This document shows, one piece after another, positions 38,660-49,268 of a DNA stretch of 64,000 nt; within the stretch, counting starts at the first letter, position 1, and each line of letters starts with the position of its first letter. A model generated the notes under the pieces. The model had not been told where the DNA came from. It worked only from the letters and a program-made list of their open reading frames with translations, and did not search any database. The position numbers and the translations under genes were made by a program. Source of the DNA: Diplodia intermedia (taxonomy: Eukaryota; Ascomycota; Dothideomycetes; Botryosphaeriales; Botryosphaeriaceae); NCBI GenBank assembly GCA_021495925.1, contig JAKEKT010000008.1, forward strand, positions 496,001-560,000. The letters are read 5' to 3'.

Positions 38660-39483
38660 CAGACCCCTTAATATCTCTCCCTTTTATATCATTTCCATGG
38701 AACGGAACAGAGGCACAGCGCGTTCCGCAATTCCGATGAACCCGAGCCAAACCGGGCCAAGCGCATACGCTGTCACGTCGAATATTCCGACGCGACCCGG
38801 AATAACCATCACGATGTTGCGGAAGTGTGTTTGTTGACAACGCAAGTGGCGAGTGAGTATGAAACCATCGGAATCTTGCTTCGAGGGTCGGGCCGAAAGC
38901 TTGTGCGGCCTTGGCTGGTCCTCCTGTTCTTCCCGTCAAGCTCCACTGTGCGCTCTTTGCACGTGACTGTCCTGTGGAGAACCGAACTGGGCGGTCTGCA
39001 GACGGCATCGCTGATGTTCCGAGTCGTGATCTGTTGACCTTTCTCTTAGCACGTGAACATATGCGCTCAGAGCAATGGTAGCTCCTCAGTATACACTGTT
39101 GGTCTTAGCTAAGTGCGTCTGGCGAGCTCGTCCGGAAATCGATGGCCGAGGAACTTTTTATTTTACCCACCTCCCAACTACGAGTCACCGAGAAGTATAT
39201 CTAAGACCAACGCTATGCAGCCCATTAGCCAAGCGGCGCTGAACCAAAGCCAGCAAGCAAACTCCGCCCCACCCCATGAACGCCAGGACATCATGCCCAT
39301 TCATATCCTTGTGGCGTACGATGTCAGATAATATATCCAGAAAGGCGCCGCTTTTTTTGTGAGAACGCGGTACGCTCGTCGTATCGGGGAAAACCTGAGA
39401 AAAACGGCGATATACATTTTGTGCAGGGTACGGATCAAGCCCCACAGAGACGGATTCAACGCAAGTGCATACCATGCAATTTT
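38660..39483. other. intergenic, about 820 bp
   Basis: Between the MFS relic and the Utp12-domain gene. Overlapping short frames on both strands; none is recognised. Confidence 0.4.
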
Positions 39484-40836
39484 TCAACGGCGTCTCCTGC
39501 CACTGCCGAAGCCCATGCGCTGTGCAGCTGCAGAGCGCTTGGTCGGTCTCGGCGTCTCGATGTCGTCCTCGGAAAGATCTTCGCCATCGTCGTCATCAAC
39601 TTCCTCCAGGTCGTCCTCCGATTCGTCCTCGCCAGTATCATTTCCCGTCTCCTCAGCTTCGTCATCCAAAACATCCTCGTCTTCACTACCCTCATCCTCC
39701 TCCTCCTCCTCTTCCGCATTGAGGTTCATTGCTCCATCTTCCTCACTGCTTTCCGCACCCTCCAAGTCTTCATCATCTTCAAGCTTCCTGGCGCGCTTCT
39801 GGGGTCCGCCGTCGGTAATGGCCTTAGTTTTATGCTCGGCCGCGTCTTCATCGGAGTCGCTTTCGTCCTGGCCCTCAACGTAGATCACACCTTCTTCTTC
39901 GTCGTCCTCATCCATGGTGGTTGCCTTCTGCATGCTTCTCCGCAGTTCCAGCTGTGCCGAGAGCATGTCGAGCTTGCCCTTGAGAGTGAGCAACGGCTGA
40001 AGACCGCTTGCACGCTCCTTTATAACGCGGTTGAGGCTGCCGAGCTCCTTCATTATGTCCTGCCTTCCGGCGAGATATCCACCGTGCGACACAATAGACC
40101 ATTGAACCCAGACCATCAGGTTTCCTGCGCGGCCCGGCCTCTTGTGTAGGCGCTCAGCAAGCCTGCGGAGAAGATTGGCGACAAGCGGGGAAGGCAGACG
40201 CTCGATGGTGGAGCGGACGCTGTGCAGGTCGTTCATTTCGAAACAAGACTCGAGCAATTCTTTATCGTTCGTCTTGAGCGCTTGCGTAAGAACCGTGCCG
40301 AGCGAGGTTGCGGAGGGCGCCGACAGGGCTCTGTTTCCGCTCGTTGGCGCCAATGCGCGAGACTCTGGGTTGGGGTCTTGGAAAGTAGCCTCAACGTCGA
40401 CGACTTCCGGTGCGTTAGCCTGAAGCAGCTCGCCAAAAGACGGTGGCTCGGCCTCGCCGCCATCCATCTCGGTGTCGGCGGCCCCCGCCTTTGCATCGGC
40501 CGCCTCGTCCTTGTGTTCGTCTGCGGACTCTTCAAGCTCGCTTTCCTCCTCTTCACCGCTGGAAATCTCCACAACTTCCGGGTCGGCGCTTGCATCTTGC
40601 ATGTCGACGTCACCGTGACCGACAACGGCACGCGCCTCGTCGACAGTGTCCTGCTTTGCGCCCTTCACGCCATTGGTAGTGGCTGCCTGGACGCGCTTGC
40701 CGTCAGCGGACACAAGGGCGGCAAGGCCGGCTTTGCGCGCGGAAGTGCCGTTGGGCTGGGCGGATGTTCGTGCTTTCTTCGCGCTGGGGGTGGGCAGGCC
40801 GGCGGCCTTGCGACGCTGAGCCACTGCAGCAGGCAT
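39484..40836 (-). CDS. Utp12-domain protein, UTP5/WDR43-like small-subunit processome factor
   Basis: Probably a nucleolar pre-rRNA processing factor of the t-UTP/SSU processome. The intronless frame gives 450 aa. Residues 1-60 are basic (KKARTSAQPNG). An acidic region follows (EVVEISSGEEEESELEE). A Utp12-type helical domain spans about 165-285 (LGTVLTQALKTNDKELLESCF; RLPSPLVANLLRRLAERLHKRPGRAGNLMVWVQW; LAGRQDIMKELGSL; LLTLKGKLDML). The tail is extremely acidic (Asp/Glu runs) and ends SGRRRR. There are no WD40 repeats in the frame or obviously upstream, unlike canonical Utp5/WDR43, so orthology to a specific UTP is tentative. It is divergent from BDF1. Confidence 0.82.
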   Translation of the reverse strand: MPAAVAQRRKAAGLPTPSAKKARTSAQPNGTSARKAGLAALVSADGKRVQAATTNGVKGAKQDTVDEARAVVGHGDVDMQDASADPEVVEISSGEEEESELEESADEHKDEAADAKAGAADTEMDGGEAEPPSFGELLQANAPEVVDVEATFQDPNPESRALAPTSGNRALSAPSATSLGTVLTQALKTNDKELLESCFEMNDLHSVRSTIERLPSPLVANLLRRLAERLHKRPGRAGNLMVWVQWSIVSHGGYLAGRQDIMKELGSLNRVIKERASGLQPLLTLKGKLDMLSAQLELRRSMQKATTMDEDDEEEGVIYVEGQDESDSDEDAAEHKTKAITDGGPQKRARKLEDDEDLEGAESSEEDGAMNLNAEEEEEEDEGSEDEDVLDDEAEETGNDTGEDESEDDLEEVDDDDGEDLSEDDIETPRPTKRSAAAQRMGFGSGRRRR

Positions 40837-41699
40837 TGTGAGGCTCGCACAGGATTCTGGAATCGGACGGCTGGGAGGGCGGTTTGGTTTGGAGCGCGCC
40901 GTGTGCTGGGTGCCGGCAAATCGAAAAATTATCTCAGCTTTTTTCGAGCGGCATGGATTAGATAACGCGCACGGGAGCGCGCTAGGCCGCGAAGGGGAAG
41001 GCGCAACCGCGTCAGGGGGCCACAGCTTCGGGCGCGGCAGGAGCCCTCAGCTTTTTTTTAAGCCAGCCTGCCTGCCTCCCTCGCCGACTGAGTTTTGGTG
41101 TTCTGGCTCGCACCTTCCTGCGCGCACACACCCTCTCGCCGCCCGTTTACTCGCGTTCGCTGATTGGAGCACGCTGCGCGATCACTCCGAGGCCTGCAAC
41201 AACAAAAACCCACCACGCCCTCGCTGCACCGCTGCGCTGCCTGTGCGGCGCCTGCACCCGACAGCCACTGCCTCGAGGCGCCGGCCCAGCTCGTCCGCGG
41301 TTCGCCGCCGCCCCGTCAGTACCGCTGAGTTTGTTGCGGGAGGCTGCAAAAGGTCACGTGGCCTCTGCGCTCCGACCCTCTAGCGGTTTCACTCGGCCCG
41401 GAGCTATTTAATGCTTCTACCGCCTTGAGCCTTTCTGAACCTCGATTTTTCCGACCTCGCAAAGTCTCAAGCGCGTCGCAGCCACCCCCACGTCACCGCG
41501 CACCCGCCCCGACACTGCTCCGTCAACCACGCGTCACCGCCCTAGCGCGTCCTGACTTTTGCACCCACAACATCACCCCCCGGCTCGCTTGTGCGCGCGC
41601 ATTAATCCTGCAACGCGCTAGCTTCCACGCAACAGCCCTGTGGTGTCGGCGCGTCGTCGCGTAATCCACAGTGCTGCTGTCCGCCCCCACCTGCGTCGC
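40837..41699. promoter_or_regulatory. divergent promoter region, Utp12-domain gene / BDF1
   Basis: About 860 bp, GC-rich with C/T-rich tracts near 41450-41600 just upstream of BDF1, as often seen before fungal transcription starts. No gene is recognised. Confidence 0.45.
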
Positions 41700-44582
41700 A
41701 TGGCCGTGATGACTTCGCCCGCAATGGACAAACCGTCCGTGGAGCCAAAACCCGTTCCATCTGCAGACGCGATGGCCTTGGATGCAAACATCAACGGGTG
41801 AGTCGCTCTTCCCTGCCTTCCTGCCTTGTCTGCTTTTTGGTTTCCGCTTCCGCCTTCTTTCAGGATATCCTGGCGCATGTAGTTTATTGAACAAATCATT
41901 CTGCAGAAGCGCAAATGAGCATGACCCGCTGTTTGATGAAGACCCCGCGCCTCACCACGTTGACATTCCTGCGCCCGACGCCGATGCTCCGTCAGACGCC
42001 CTGCCAACGCCGGCTACAAACGGCGCCGACTCCGTGAACGGCGCCGACTCCCATCCCGACCAAGATCCCTTCGCCGATCCCATCACCGACGTCGATAGTG
42101 GCATCGCGCCCACCGCGCCCTTCGTGCCCGATCAGCCGCCCGAGCAAGCGCCACTTTCTGCGGCGCCCGAAAACCTCGCGCCTACTTCACTCCCGCCTGC
42201 AATCGAGCCCGCAACCTCGGACGTTCGCGAAGACTCCGCGTCGCTACCGCAAACATCCGCGCCTGCCATAAAGCCCGAAGGCGCGATCGACGCGTCCGAA
42301 GATCCTGCGGCTCCAGTACCGGCACAACCCAGCGCTTCGCCCCCAAGGGACACGGAGGACAAAGAAGACAAGATGGACGGAGGTGTTCAGGCGCAACCTG
42401 CAACGACCGACGCGTCCGCTTCTGCAGACGCGCAGAAATCGGACGAGCCTACCGATCCTGTCCCCCCTCCGCCACCTGCACAGGATGCACTGCAAACGCC
42501 TGCTGCTGCCGCGCAAGATCCACCTGCGGCTCAAGATTCTGCTGTCGCGCAAAGTTCTAGTGCCGCGCCTGCGGCGACCGCTGCCGCAGACCAAGAGATG
42601 ACAGATGCGCCGTCAGCCAACAAAACTCGCCCCCGCGAGGACGATGACGATGACGACGACGATGGTCCTTTGGCGAAGCGCGTGCGCACAGCAGATGGAT
42701 CTATGGAGTCTACTGCAGGTGGTGAGGCCAAGCAAAAGCAACACCCAGCTCCGCCGGTCACCAATGGCGACGTGCGAATTCCTCCGACTTCAGACATCGC
42801 AGTGGCTCCGGCCGCGATCAGCAATGCGCCCGAAAAGAAGAAGTTCGATTCGCAGCCTCTTACTGCGGCGCAACACAAGTTTCTGATGGATCGTCTCCGC
42901 GGCGCAAAGAAGACTAAGCCCGCAGCAGCTTTCCTGCAACCGGTGGATCCCGTCGCATTGAACATCCCTCACTATCCTCAGATCATTGCCAAACCAATGG
43001 ACTTGAGCACGCTAGAGACAAAGCATAAGGAAAAGCGGTACCAGTCGGTGGATGCCTTCATGGGCGATTTCTACCTTATGATTGACAACTGCGTTATCTT
43101 CAATGGTCCTCAGCATCCCATTGCGCAATCAGCCTGGAACTTGCAGATGTGGTTTGAGCGCGGCATGCACTTAATACCTGGGCGCGAGGCACCCGTGGAA
43201 ATCACCAAGAAGCCCAAGAAATCAGGCTCCGTGAAACCGCCCCGCCGCGAGTCTCGTCCCAATATTCCAGTGCACTCTCCGACCAATTCGACCTCTAACA
43301 ATGCCACCTTCGCTCTTCAAGCCGATGGCACCCCCCTCATCCGACGAGATTCGTCTACTGGTGACGGGCGCCCCAAGAGGGAGATTCATCGCCCGCCGCC
43401 GAAGGACCTGCCCTACTCGAATCCTCGGCCAAAGAACAAGAAGTCTCAGCTCGAGTTGAAGTTCGCAGAGACGGTCATCAACGAGATGCTGAAGCCGAAA
43501 CACCGGGAGTTCTCATACCCTTTCCTCCAGCCTGTAGATCCTGTTGCTCTGAACATCCCGCAATATCTGAAGATCATTAGGAAGCCGATGGACCTGGGTA
43601 CTGTTTACGGCCGATTCAAGCGTGGTGAATACACCAGCGCGAAAGATATCAAGGCCGATCTTGATCTCATCTTTGCGAATTGCTACAAGTTCAATCCTGA
43701 GGGTGATGACGTGAACAAGATGGGCAAAATGCTCGAAGAGGTCTACAGGAAGGCGTGGGACAAGAAGTCTGAATGGATGGATGAGCACGCGCCTGCGTCG
43801 GAGCCGGCCTCTGCGTCGGAGGATGAAGAGGATGACGACAGTGAGGAAGAAGATGATGAAGAGGAAATCAGGCGGAGACAGGCCCAGATTGCCGAGCAGA
43901 TCATGCTTCTGACACAGGAACAGCTCGCTCTCCAGGCCAAGAAGGGCAAGTCCCCCAAGGTAGCAGCAAAGAAGACTTCGAAGAAGGACAAGAGCCAGGC
44001 CAAGTCGAAGAAGCCTTCGAAGCCCTCGATTCCTGCGAAGCCCAAGAAGAAAATGAGGCAAATTTCCTTCGAGGAGAAGCGTCTGATCTCCGAGACCATC
44101 AGCAACTTGGATGAGGTCCAGATGGCAAAGGCAGTCCAGATCATCCGGAATGGAGTGCCTGCTCTTCAGGTAAGGGATCCTTCCACACGTTGCTTTCGCC
44201 AGTGATGCTAACTTGGTTGAAGGGCGTCAATGATGATGAGCTCGAACTGGATATCGACACCATCCCCAACGATGTGCTGCATGATCTGCTCAAGTATATC
44301 AAGACAGTCAACCCAGCCGCGACCGCTGCTACGGCTGCCTTACCGACATACGATGATGACTATGAGCCACCTTCGCGTAAGAACACTGCCGCGCAGCCCA
44401 GAAAGAACAAGCCCATGGGCAAGCATGAGCAGGAGCAGGCGATTGCGGAGATTAAGCAGCGCCTTCAGAACTTTAACAATCGTGGCTCGAGCTCTGACCA
44501 GTCACCAGAGCCCGTCCAGACGACCCACAGAGATGAGTCGAGCGACGATGAGTCGAGTGCATCGGAGAGCGAAGAGGAGTAA
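41700..44582 (+). CDS. BDF1: BET-family double-bromodomain protein
   Basis: Nuclear acetyl-histone reader associated with TFIID/SWR1-type complexes. Exons are 41700-41797, 41907-44169 and 44223-44582 (906 aa), with introns of 109 and 53 nt. The first ~340 residues are Ala/Pro/Asp-rich and disordered. Bromodomain 1 is at about 351-455 (FLQPVDPVALNIPHYPQII, acetyl-Lys Asn in NCVIFNG). Bromodomain 2 is at about 546-655 (FLQPVDPVALNIPQYLKII, Asn in NCYKFNP). An acidic Ser/Glu segment, a Lys-rich patch and the ET domain at about 750-820 (ISFEEKRLISETISNL...GVNDDELELDIDTIP) follow. Splicing at 44169/44223 completes the ET domain. The C-terminus is a Ser/Glu tail. This is the complete canonical BET architecture. 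Confidence 0.95.
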
Positions 44583-45654
44583 GACGGCTATGCATTGGCC
44601 CGAAATACCGATGAATGCCTCGTGTGATCCGGTTGTATTGGCTCTGCGAACCGATTCAGTCGTATGGGTCATCGGCGGAGCCTTGCGATAGGGAGGTGCC
44701 TTGGTGAAGGGCCGGCGGTGGCCCTCGTTCTCGTCGGTCTTCCATCCGTGTACAACGCCTTTTTCTCGCGCTCCCCTCCCCAAATCATCCTTCTCTTATT
44801 CCCTTTTTGCTTCTATTCTGTTCTTGTGCATAGGTCGAGCAGCCCCCTTGCTATTTTCCAGCCTGGGGTTGATGATGGATGACGTTTACGAGGTTTGGCC
44901 AAGAAAAAACTAAAAGTCGGGTTGTCACGAAGAGTGACTCGGGTGCGGTGAGAAGCTCTTTGGGTTTGGAATGAGCAGGTTTGGGCGTCTGCGACGAGGC
45001 TCAGGTTGCGCTAATTCTGGCACACATTAGCAGTTTGTACAGTAGAGCGGCTATTGGGGGCGATATGGCATGCATGGAATAGGCATACTGGGTTTGCGGA
45101 TTGGCGCATACGGCGCGGGTGAGGCTGCAAGCGGAAACGGCGCGAGGCGAGTGGAAAGTAGAAGACAGTAGTTTCATGATGAAGAAGAAAAGAAGAAAGG
45201 TGAAGGGAGCCAGAGAAGCAAGCATCCTGCGAGTGTGTCGAATGCGTGTCGTGCCTGCGTCTGCGTGACGGAGGTGGTCAGTAGGAATTTTGACTGCGAA
45301 GCCGAGCAAAGAGCCGCGCCACAGGGAAAAAAGCGGCAGCCGCAAAGCACAGGCTGAGGCGTCGGGCTTGGAGGGAAGGCGAGGCAGAGGCGTGTGATTC
45401 GTCGAGCAAAAGCGGTCTTGGCGTGTGCAGGCAGGTAGCGTTCGCGATCCGCGTCTTGGGCCCCAGCTTCGCCGATTTTCTGAAGCTTCCCGCAACACCA
45501 AACACACCCTAGCTCCGCCCGCAGCGTCTTTCCATCGCCACAGCTTTCAATCCCGCGTCGCGCTTGTCGACGAACCTCCCGAGCCGAATATCGCATCCAC
45601 ATCCTGTAGCCCGACTCCGCCCGCGTTCGAGCACCTTACACATCCGTCGTCGCA
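44583..45654. other. intergenic, BDF1 3' flank and RVB1 promoter
   Basis: About 1.07 kb between same-strand genes. Minus-strand frames here (for example 45001-45507) have no family features. A pyrimidine-rich stretch precedes the RVB1 ATG. Confidence 0.4.
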
Positions 45655-47319
45655 ATGGCGCCCGTCCAGATCAGCGAGGTCAAGGGCAGCGGTCGCGAGA
45701 ACCGCACCGCCGCGCATTCGCACATCAGAGGCCTTGGCCTGCGATCCGATGGCATGGCCGAGAAGGTCAGCGGCGGTTTCATCGGCCAGGCTGCCGCTCG
45801 AGAGGTAAACAAAACCCCACCGACATCACCACTGGACTCCGGAGGAGCTTTGGCTGGCGCGACCTGGGGCCGAATGAGGACGGAGGTGCATTACTGGTGC
45901 CAGACTTGCTGATACGTGCTTTGCTCCATAGGCGTGCGGCGTTGTCGTCGACCTGATTAAGGCGAAGAAGATGTCCGGAAGGGCGGTACTGCTGGCTGGT
46001 GGACCGGGGACGGGTAAGACGGCGCTCGCGCTGGCCGTTGCGCATGAACTGGGGACCAAGGTGCCGTTCTGCCCCATCGTCGGCAGCGAAATATACTCGG
46101 CGGAGGTCAAGAAGACGGAGGCGCTGATGGAGTGCTTCCGGAGAGCTATCGGTACGTGCTAGAAGGCTTTGGTCTTGCGGCTGTTTGAGCGCTGGGGATC
46201 GCCATCGGCGCGGTGTATCTTGGCTGAATTGCTAATGTGTAATCTGAATAGGTCTGCGCGTCCGCGAAACGAAGGAGGTGTACGAGGGCGAGGTCACCGA
46301 GCTCACGCCCGAGGAAGCTGAAAACCCGCTTGGTGGCTATGGCCGCACCATCTCGCACCTGATCATCGTGTTGAAGTCGGCGAAGGGTACGAAGAAGTTG
46401 CGCTTGGACCCGTCCATTTACGAAGCCATCCAAAAGGAGCGTGTGCGCCTGGGAGATGTCATCTACATCGAGGCTAACACTGGCGCCGTCAAGCGCGTCG
46501 GCCGCTCGGATGCCTACGCGACGGAGTTCGATCTCGAAGCCGAGGAGTATGTGCCCGTCCCTAAAGGCGACGTCCACAAGAAGAAGGAAGTTGTCCAGGA
46601 TGTTACGCTACACGACTTGGACATCGCGAACGCGAGACCCCAGGGTGGCCAGGATATCATGAGCATGATGGGCCAGTTGATGAAGCCACGCAAGACTGAG
46701 ATCACGGACAAGCTGCGGGCGGAAATCAACAAGGTCGTGAACAAATATATTGACCAGGGTGTGGCGGAGTTGGTGCCTGGTGTCTTGTTCATTGACGAGG
46801 TAAGTAACCCTGGTTCCGCAACGCTATGTACCAAAGTTGACCTTTCTCCTTTAGGTCCACATGCTCGACCTCGAGACCTTCACTTTCCTCAACCGTGCCC
46901 TCGAATCTACCATCTCGCCCATCGTCATCCTTGCCTCCAACCGCGGCCTCTGTCCCGTCCGCGGCGCTGAGAACATTCTCCCTCCTTCTCCCCACGGCCT
47001 TCCCCCGGACCTGCTCGCGCGCCTCCTTATCATCCCCACGCACCAATACGCCCCCGATGAGGTTCGCCAGATCATTCGCACTCGCGCACGTACCGAGAGC
47101 CTCAAGATCGATGAAGCGGCGCTTACCAAGGTCGGCGATCTTGGCGTAAAGGTCAGCTTGAGATACGCACTCCAGCTTCTCTCGCCCGCGCAGGTGTTGG
47201 CCAAGGTTGGTGGAAGGGAGGAGATTGGCATTGCAGATGTCGACGAGTGCGAGGATCTGTTCCTGGATGCAGGCAGGAGTGCGCACGGCGTGACTCAGAT
47301 AAGCGGCTTCATCGCTTAG
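45655..47319 (+). CDS. RVB1: RuvB-like AAA+ ATPase 1 (pontin)
   Basis: AAA+ helicase-related ATPase forming hexamers with Rvb2. It is part of INO80, SWR1 and R2TP complexes (chromatin remodelling, snoRNP and PIKK assembly). Exons are 45655-45804, 45932-46151, 46252-46799 and 46855-47319 (460 aa), with introns of 127, 100 and 55 nt. Walker A is GGPGTGKT (73-80). Walker B is LFIDEVHM (D305-E306), restored exactly by the last splice. The OB-fold insertion domain (GEVTELTPEE...GAVKRVGRSD) lies between them. Sensor and arginine-finger regions (LASNRG, LPPDLLARLLII, SLRYALQLLSPA) are present. Length equals typical Rvb1. Confidence 0.97.
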
Positions 47320-47895
47320 AGCAATCTTGGGGGCTGCGGGCGTTGTAGACGTGATAAGAAGGTCAACTATTTCGTCGACGGAGTTGAGTGGAATGGGTCA
47401 TAATGCATGTAAGAGTACCACTTTTTGCTGAAGATCGGTGGTGCGCCGTATGAAAAGCTGGGTCTGGCGTTTAAATTTCCTTTTATTTGTAATGCGAAAG
47501 AAATGGGAGACGTCATTTTGGATTGATTGCCTTGTCCTTCTGGCCTGATGTTGGTTTCCAGAAGGCCGAGATGTGGATCAAAGCGTTGGTGCGTTGTAGC
47601 TCATAACCCTGAACTCTTGAGACGTTGTTGAGATGTAAGCAAAAGAACTGATACAAACAGCCGCAGAGGTGCTACCTCAAACCACTTCTTGCTTTCTACC
47701 ATCATCGTATGCTGAATTCTGTTCATAAATCGGCCTGAACGGTTTTTTTCACCTTCATCTTTGAAAAACGTAGTAGGTGAGGCAGTGTAGCATGGCGTTT
47801 TAGACAAGAACTCCCCTCTTAACAGTATACTGCTCACGAGGATTCCAAGACTTTTATTTTTATTTTTATTTTGGATGACTCGGTGAAGTTTTTCC

Positions 47896-48306
47896 TTGCC
47901 AGCTTTGGGATTTACCTCGCATGTGTCGTGTTTCAGCATCTTGACGGGCTGCAGTCATTACTGGATGGACTTCCATGTCCCAAGGTTGCTGGAGGAGCTT
48001 GAGATGGCGCCAATCCGCCGCTGGGATGAGATTCTCAAAGCAAAGCTCGAGGATCGGTTTTTGGTAAGTCAGGCCCATGGTCCATCGGCCAAAGAAACGC
48101 AGATGCACCGAAAGGGAGAAGAGAAAGACGCGGCTGTGGATGACGGTACTTCACACCGCGAGGGCCATCAACGACGGAGGCCAAACGAGTGTTTGGAAGA
48201 GTGCTTTAGGGCGTGGGCACAAGCTCAGGAGCAACACGCGATGGCCCTACGGACGGACCTAGAGTCATTCCAGAAGGCCCATAGCAACAGGGGTAGACGC
48301 AGCTGA
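47896..48306 (+). CDS. possible small hydrophilic protein (doubtful)
   Basis: An open frame of 136 aa. From the internal Met at about 47965 it reads as a charged helical protein (PRLLEELEMAPIRRWDEILKAKLEDRF, later ECFRAWAQAQEQHAMALRTDLESFQKAH). A good donor (GGTAAGTCAG) interrupts it near 48063, so a spliced form is possible. There is no recognised domain and no paired acceptor that I trust. It may be chance. Confidence 0.22.
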   Translation: MPALGFTSHVSCFSILTGCSHYWMDFHVPRLLEELEMAPIRRWDEILKAKLEDRFLVSQAHGPSAKETQMHRKGEEKDAAVDDGTSHREGHQRRRPNECLEECFRAWAQAQEQHAMALRTDLESFQKAHSNRGRRS

Positions 48307-49181
48307 GACGATCGGACCCAAAGGATCAAGGGAACGCCGCACAATGGGCCCACTTGGGGGGAGGGCTAGCGATTGGCTGCAAATCTAGTCCGGACGTCCA
48401 GGGCTTTGCGAGTTGTTTGTCTGGCACGGCAAATCGGGGTCAATCGGGACGAGAACTGCCGAGATTGTCAAGGAGAGACCAATGGCTAGTTGCAGGCGGG
48501 AGAAACGGTACGGGCTCGAGGGTGTATAGCAGCAAAGTGGTTGATGATTAGTGATTAGCGCGGGAGCAGATGCACGGCTGGAGAAGCAGGTGCAGGTGGG
48601 GTTGCGAGACCGAGCACCAGGTGGTCGGTTTGCACGAACACGTTGCAGGCCGCCACTTCCTCCGCAGCTGTGCGATCCTCCCGAACCACATGACCGTGCC
48701 TTGCCTGCCGCGCCGCTCGCTCTCGCGTTCGCTTTCAACGCTCTTTCCGCAGACAAGGCACCGTGACACTGGTACAACATCCACCAACTGACCGTTTCCA
48801 CTGCCCCCGGCGCCGTCTGACGGCTGTCAACCGACGCCCGCCCGGGCATTCCAGCGCGAGAAACGCGCCGCCGAACAAGGCGGGCATGCATGCGGAAGCT
48901 CCCGCGAGCGCATTGGCAGGGCTTGACGCCAGTGACGTTCCCGGCGCATATAAGGATGCGTGGTACCTGATCGGTCTAGGGGCCAGCAAAACACCCGGCG
49001 CGCCCTGGGGCCAAAAGTTGGCGGTGTCGATGCGGGCTGGAGCCTGGCGGCGGCTGAAGCTTACCCCACCCCTCTGTCTTGCCCAAACAGGCCGATCCGA
49101 GGGACTGCATCTGCAGCTGTTCAGATCTGCTAGCCCTGCCGACTGCCCGCTCGGGGCGCCGCTTTTCAGCCTCACGCCGGC

Positions 49182-49188
49182 TATAAGA
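49182..49188 (+). promoter_or_regulatory. TATA box for HET-domain gene
   Basis: TATAAGA 81 nt before the ATG at 49269. A second TATA-like site (CATATAAGG) lies about 240 nt further upstream and could drive a longer transcript. Confidence 0.5.
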
Positions 49189-49268
49189 CTGCAACAACCC
49201 GGCCGTGCAGACGCCGACACTGCCTCCGTCTCGTCCATTTCCAGCGCCTTCTGTTTTCTGTTTGCGAC

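Larger units (their letters stand above)
47320..49268. other. long intergenic region, about 1.95 kb
   Basis: Between RVB1 and the HET-domain gene. It contains an AT-rich stretch with TTTTAT repeats (about 47850-47872) and two TATA-like boxes (48949-48955 and 49182-49188) in front of the HET gene. One open frame (listed separately) might be a small gene. Confidence 0.45.

Noticed and set aside
38256..38837. 193-codon + strand frame over the MFS relic
   Set aside because: Antisense to sequence that reads as MFS on the minus strand; no protein-like features.
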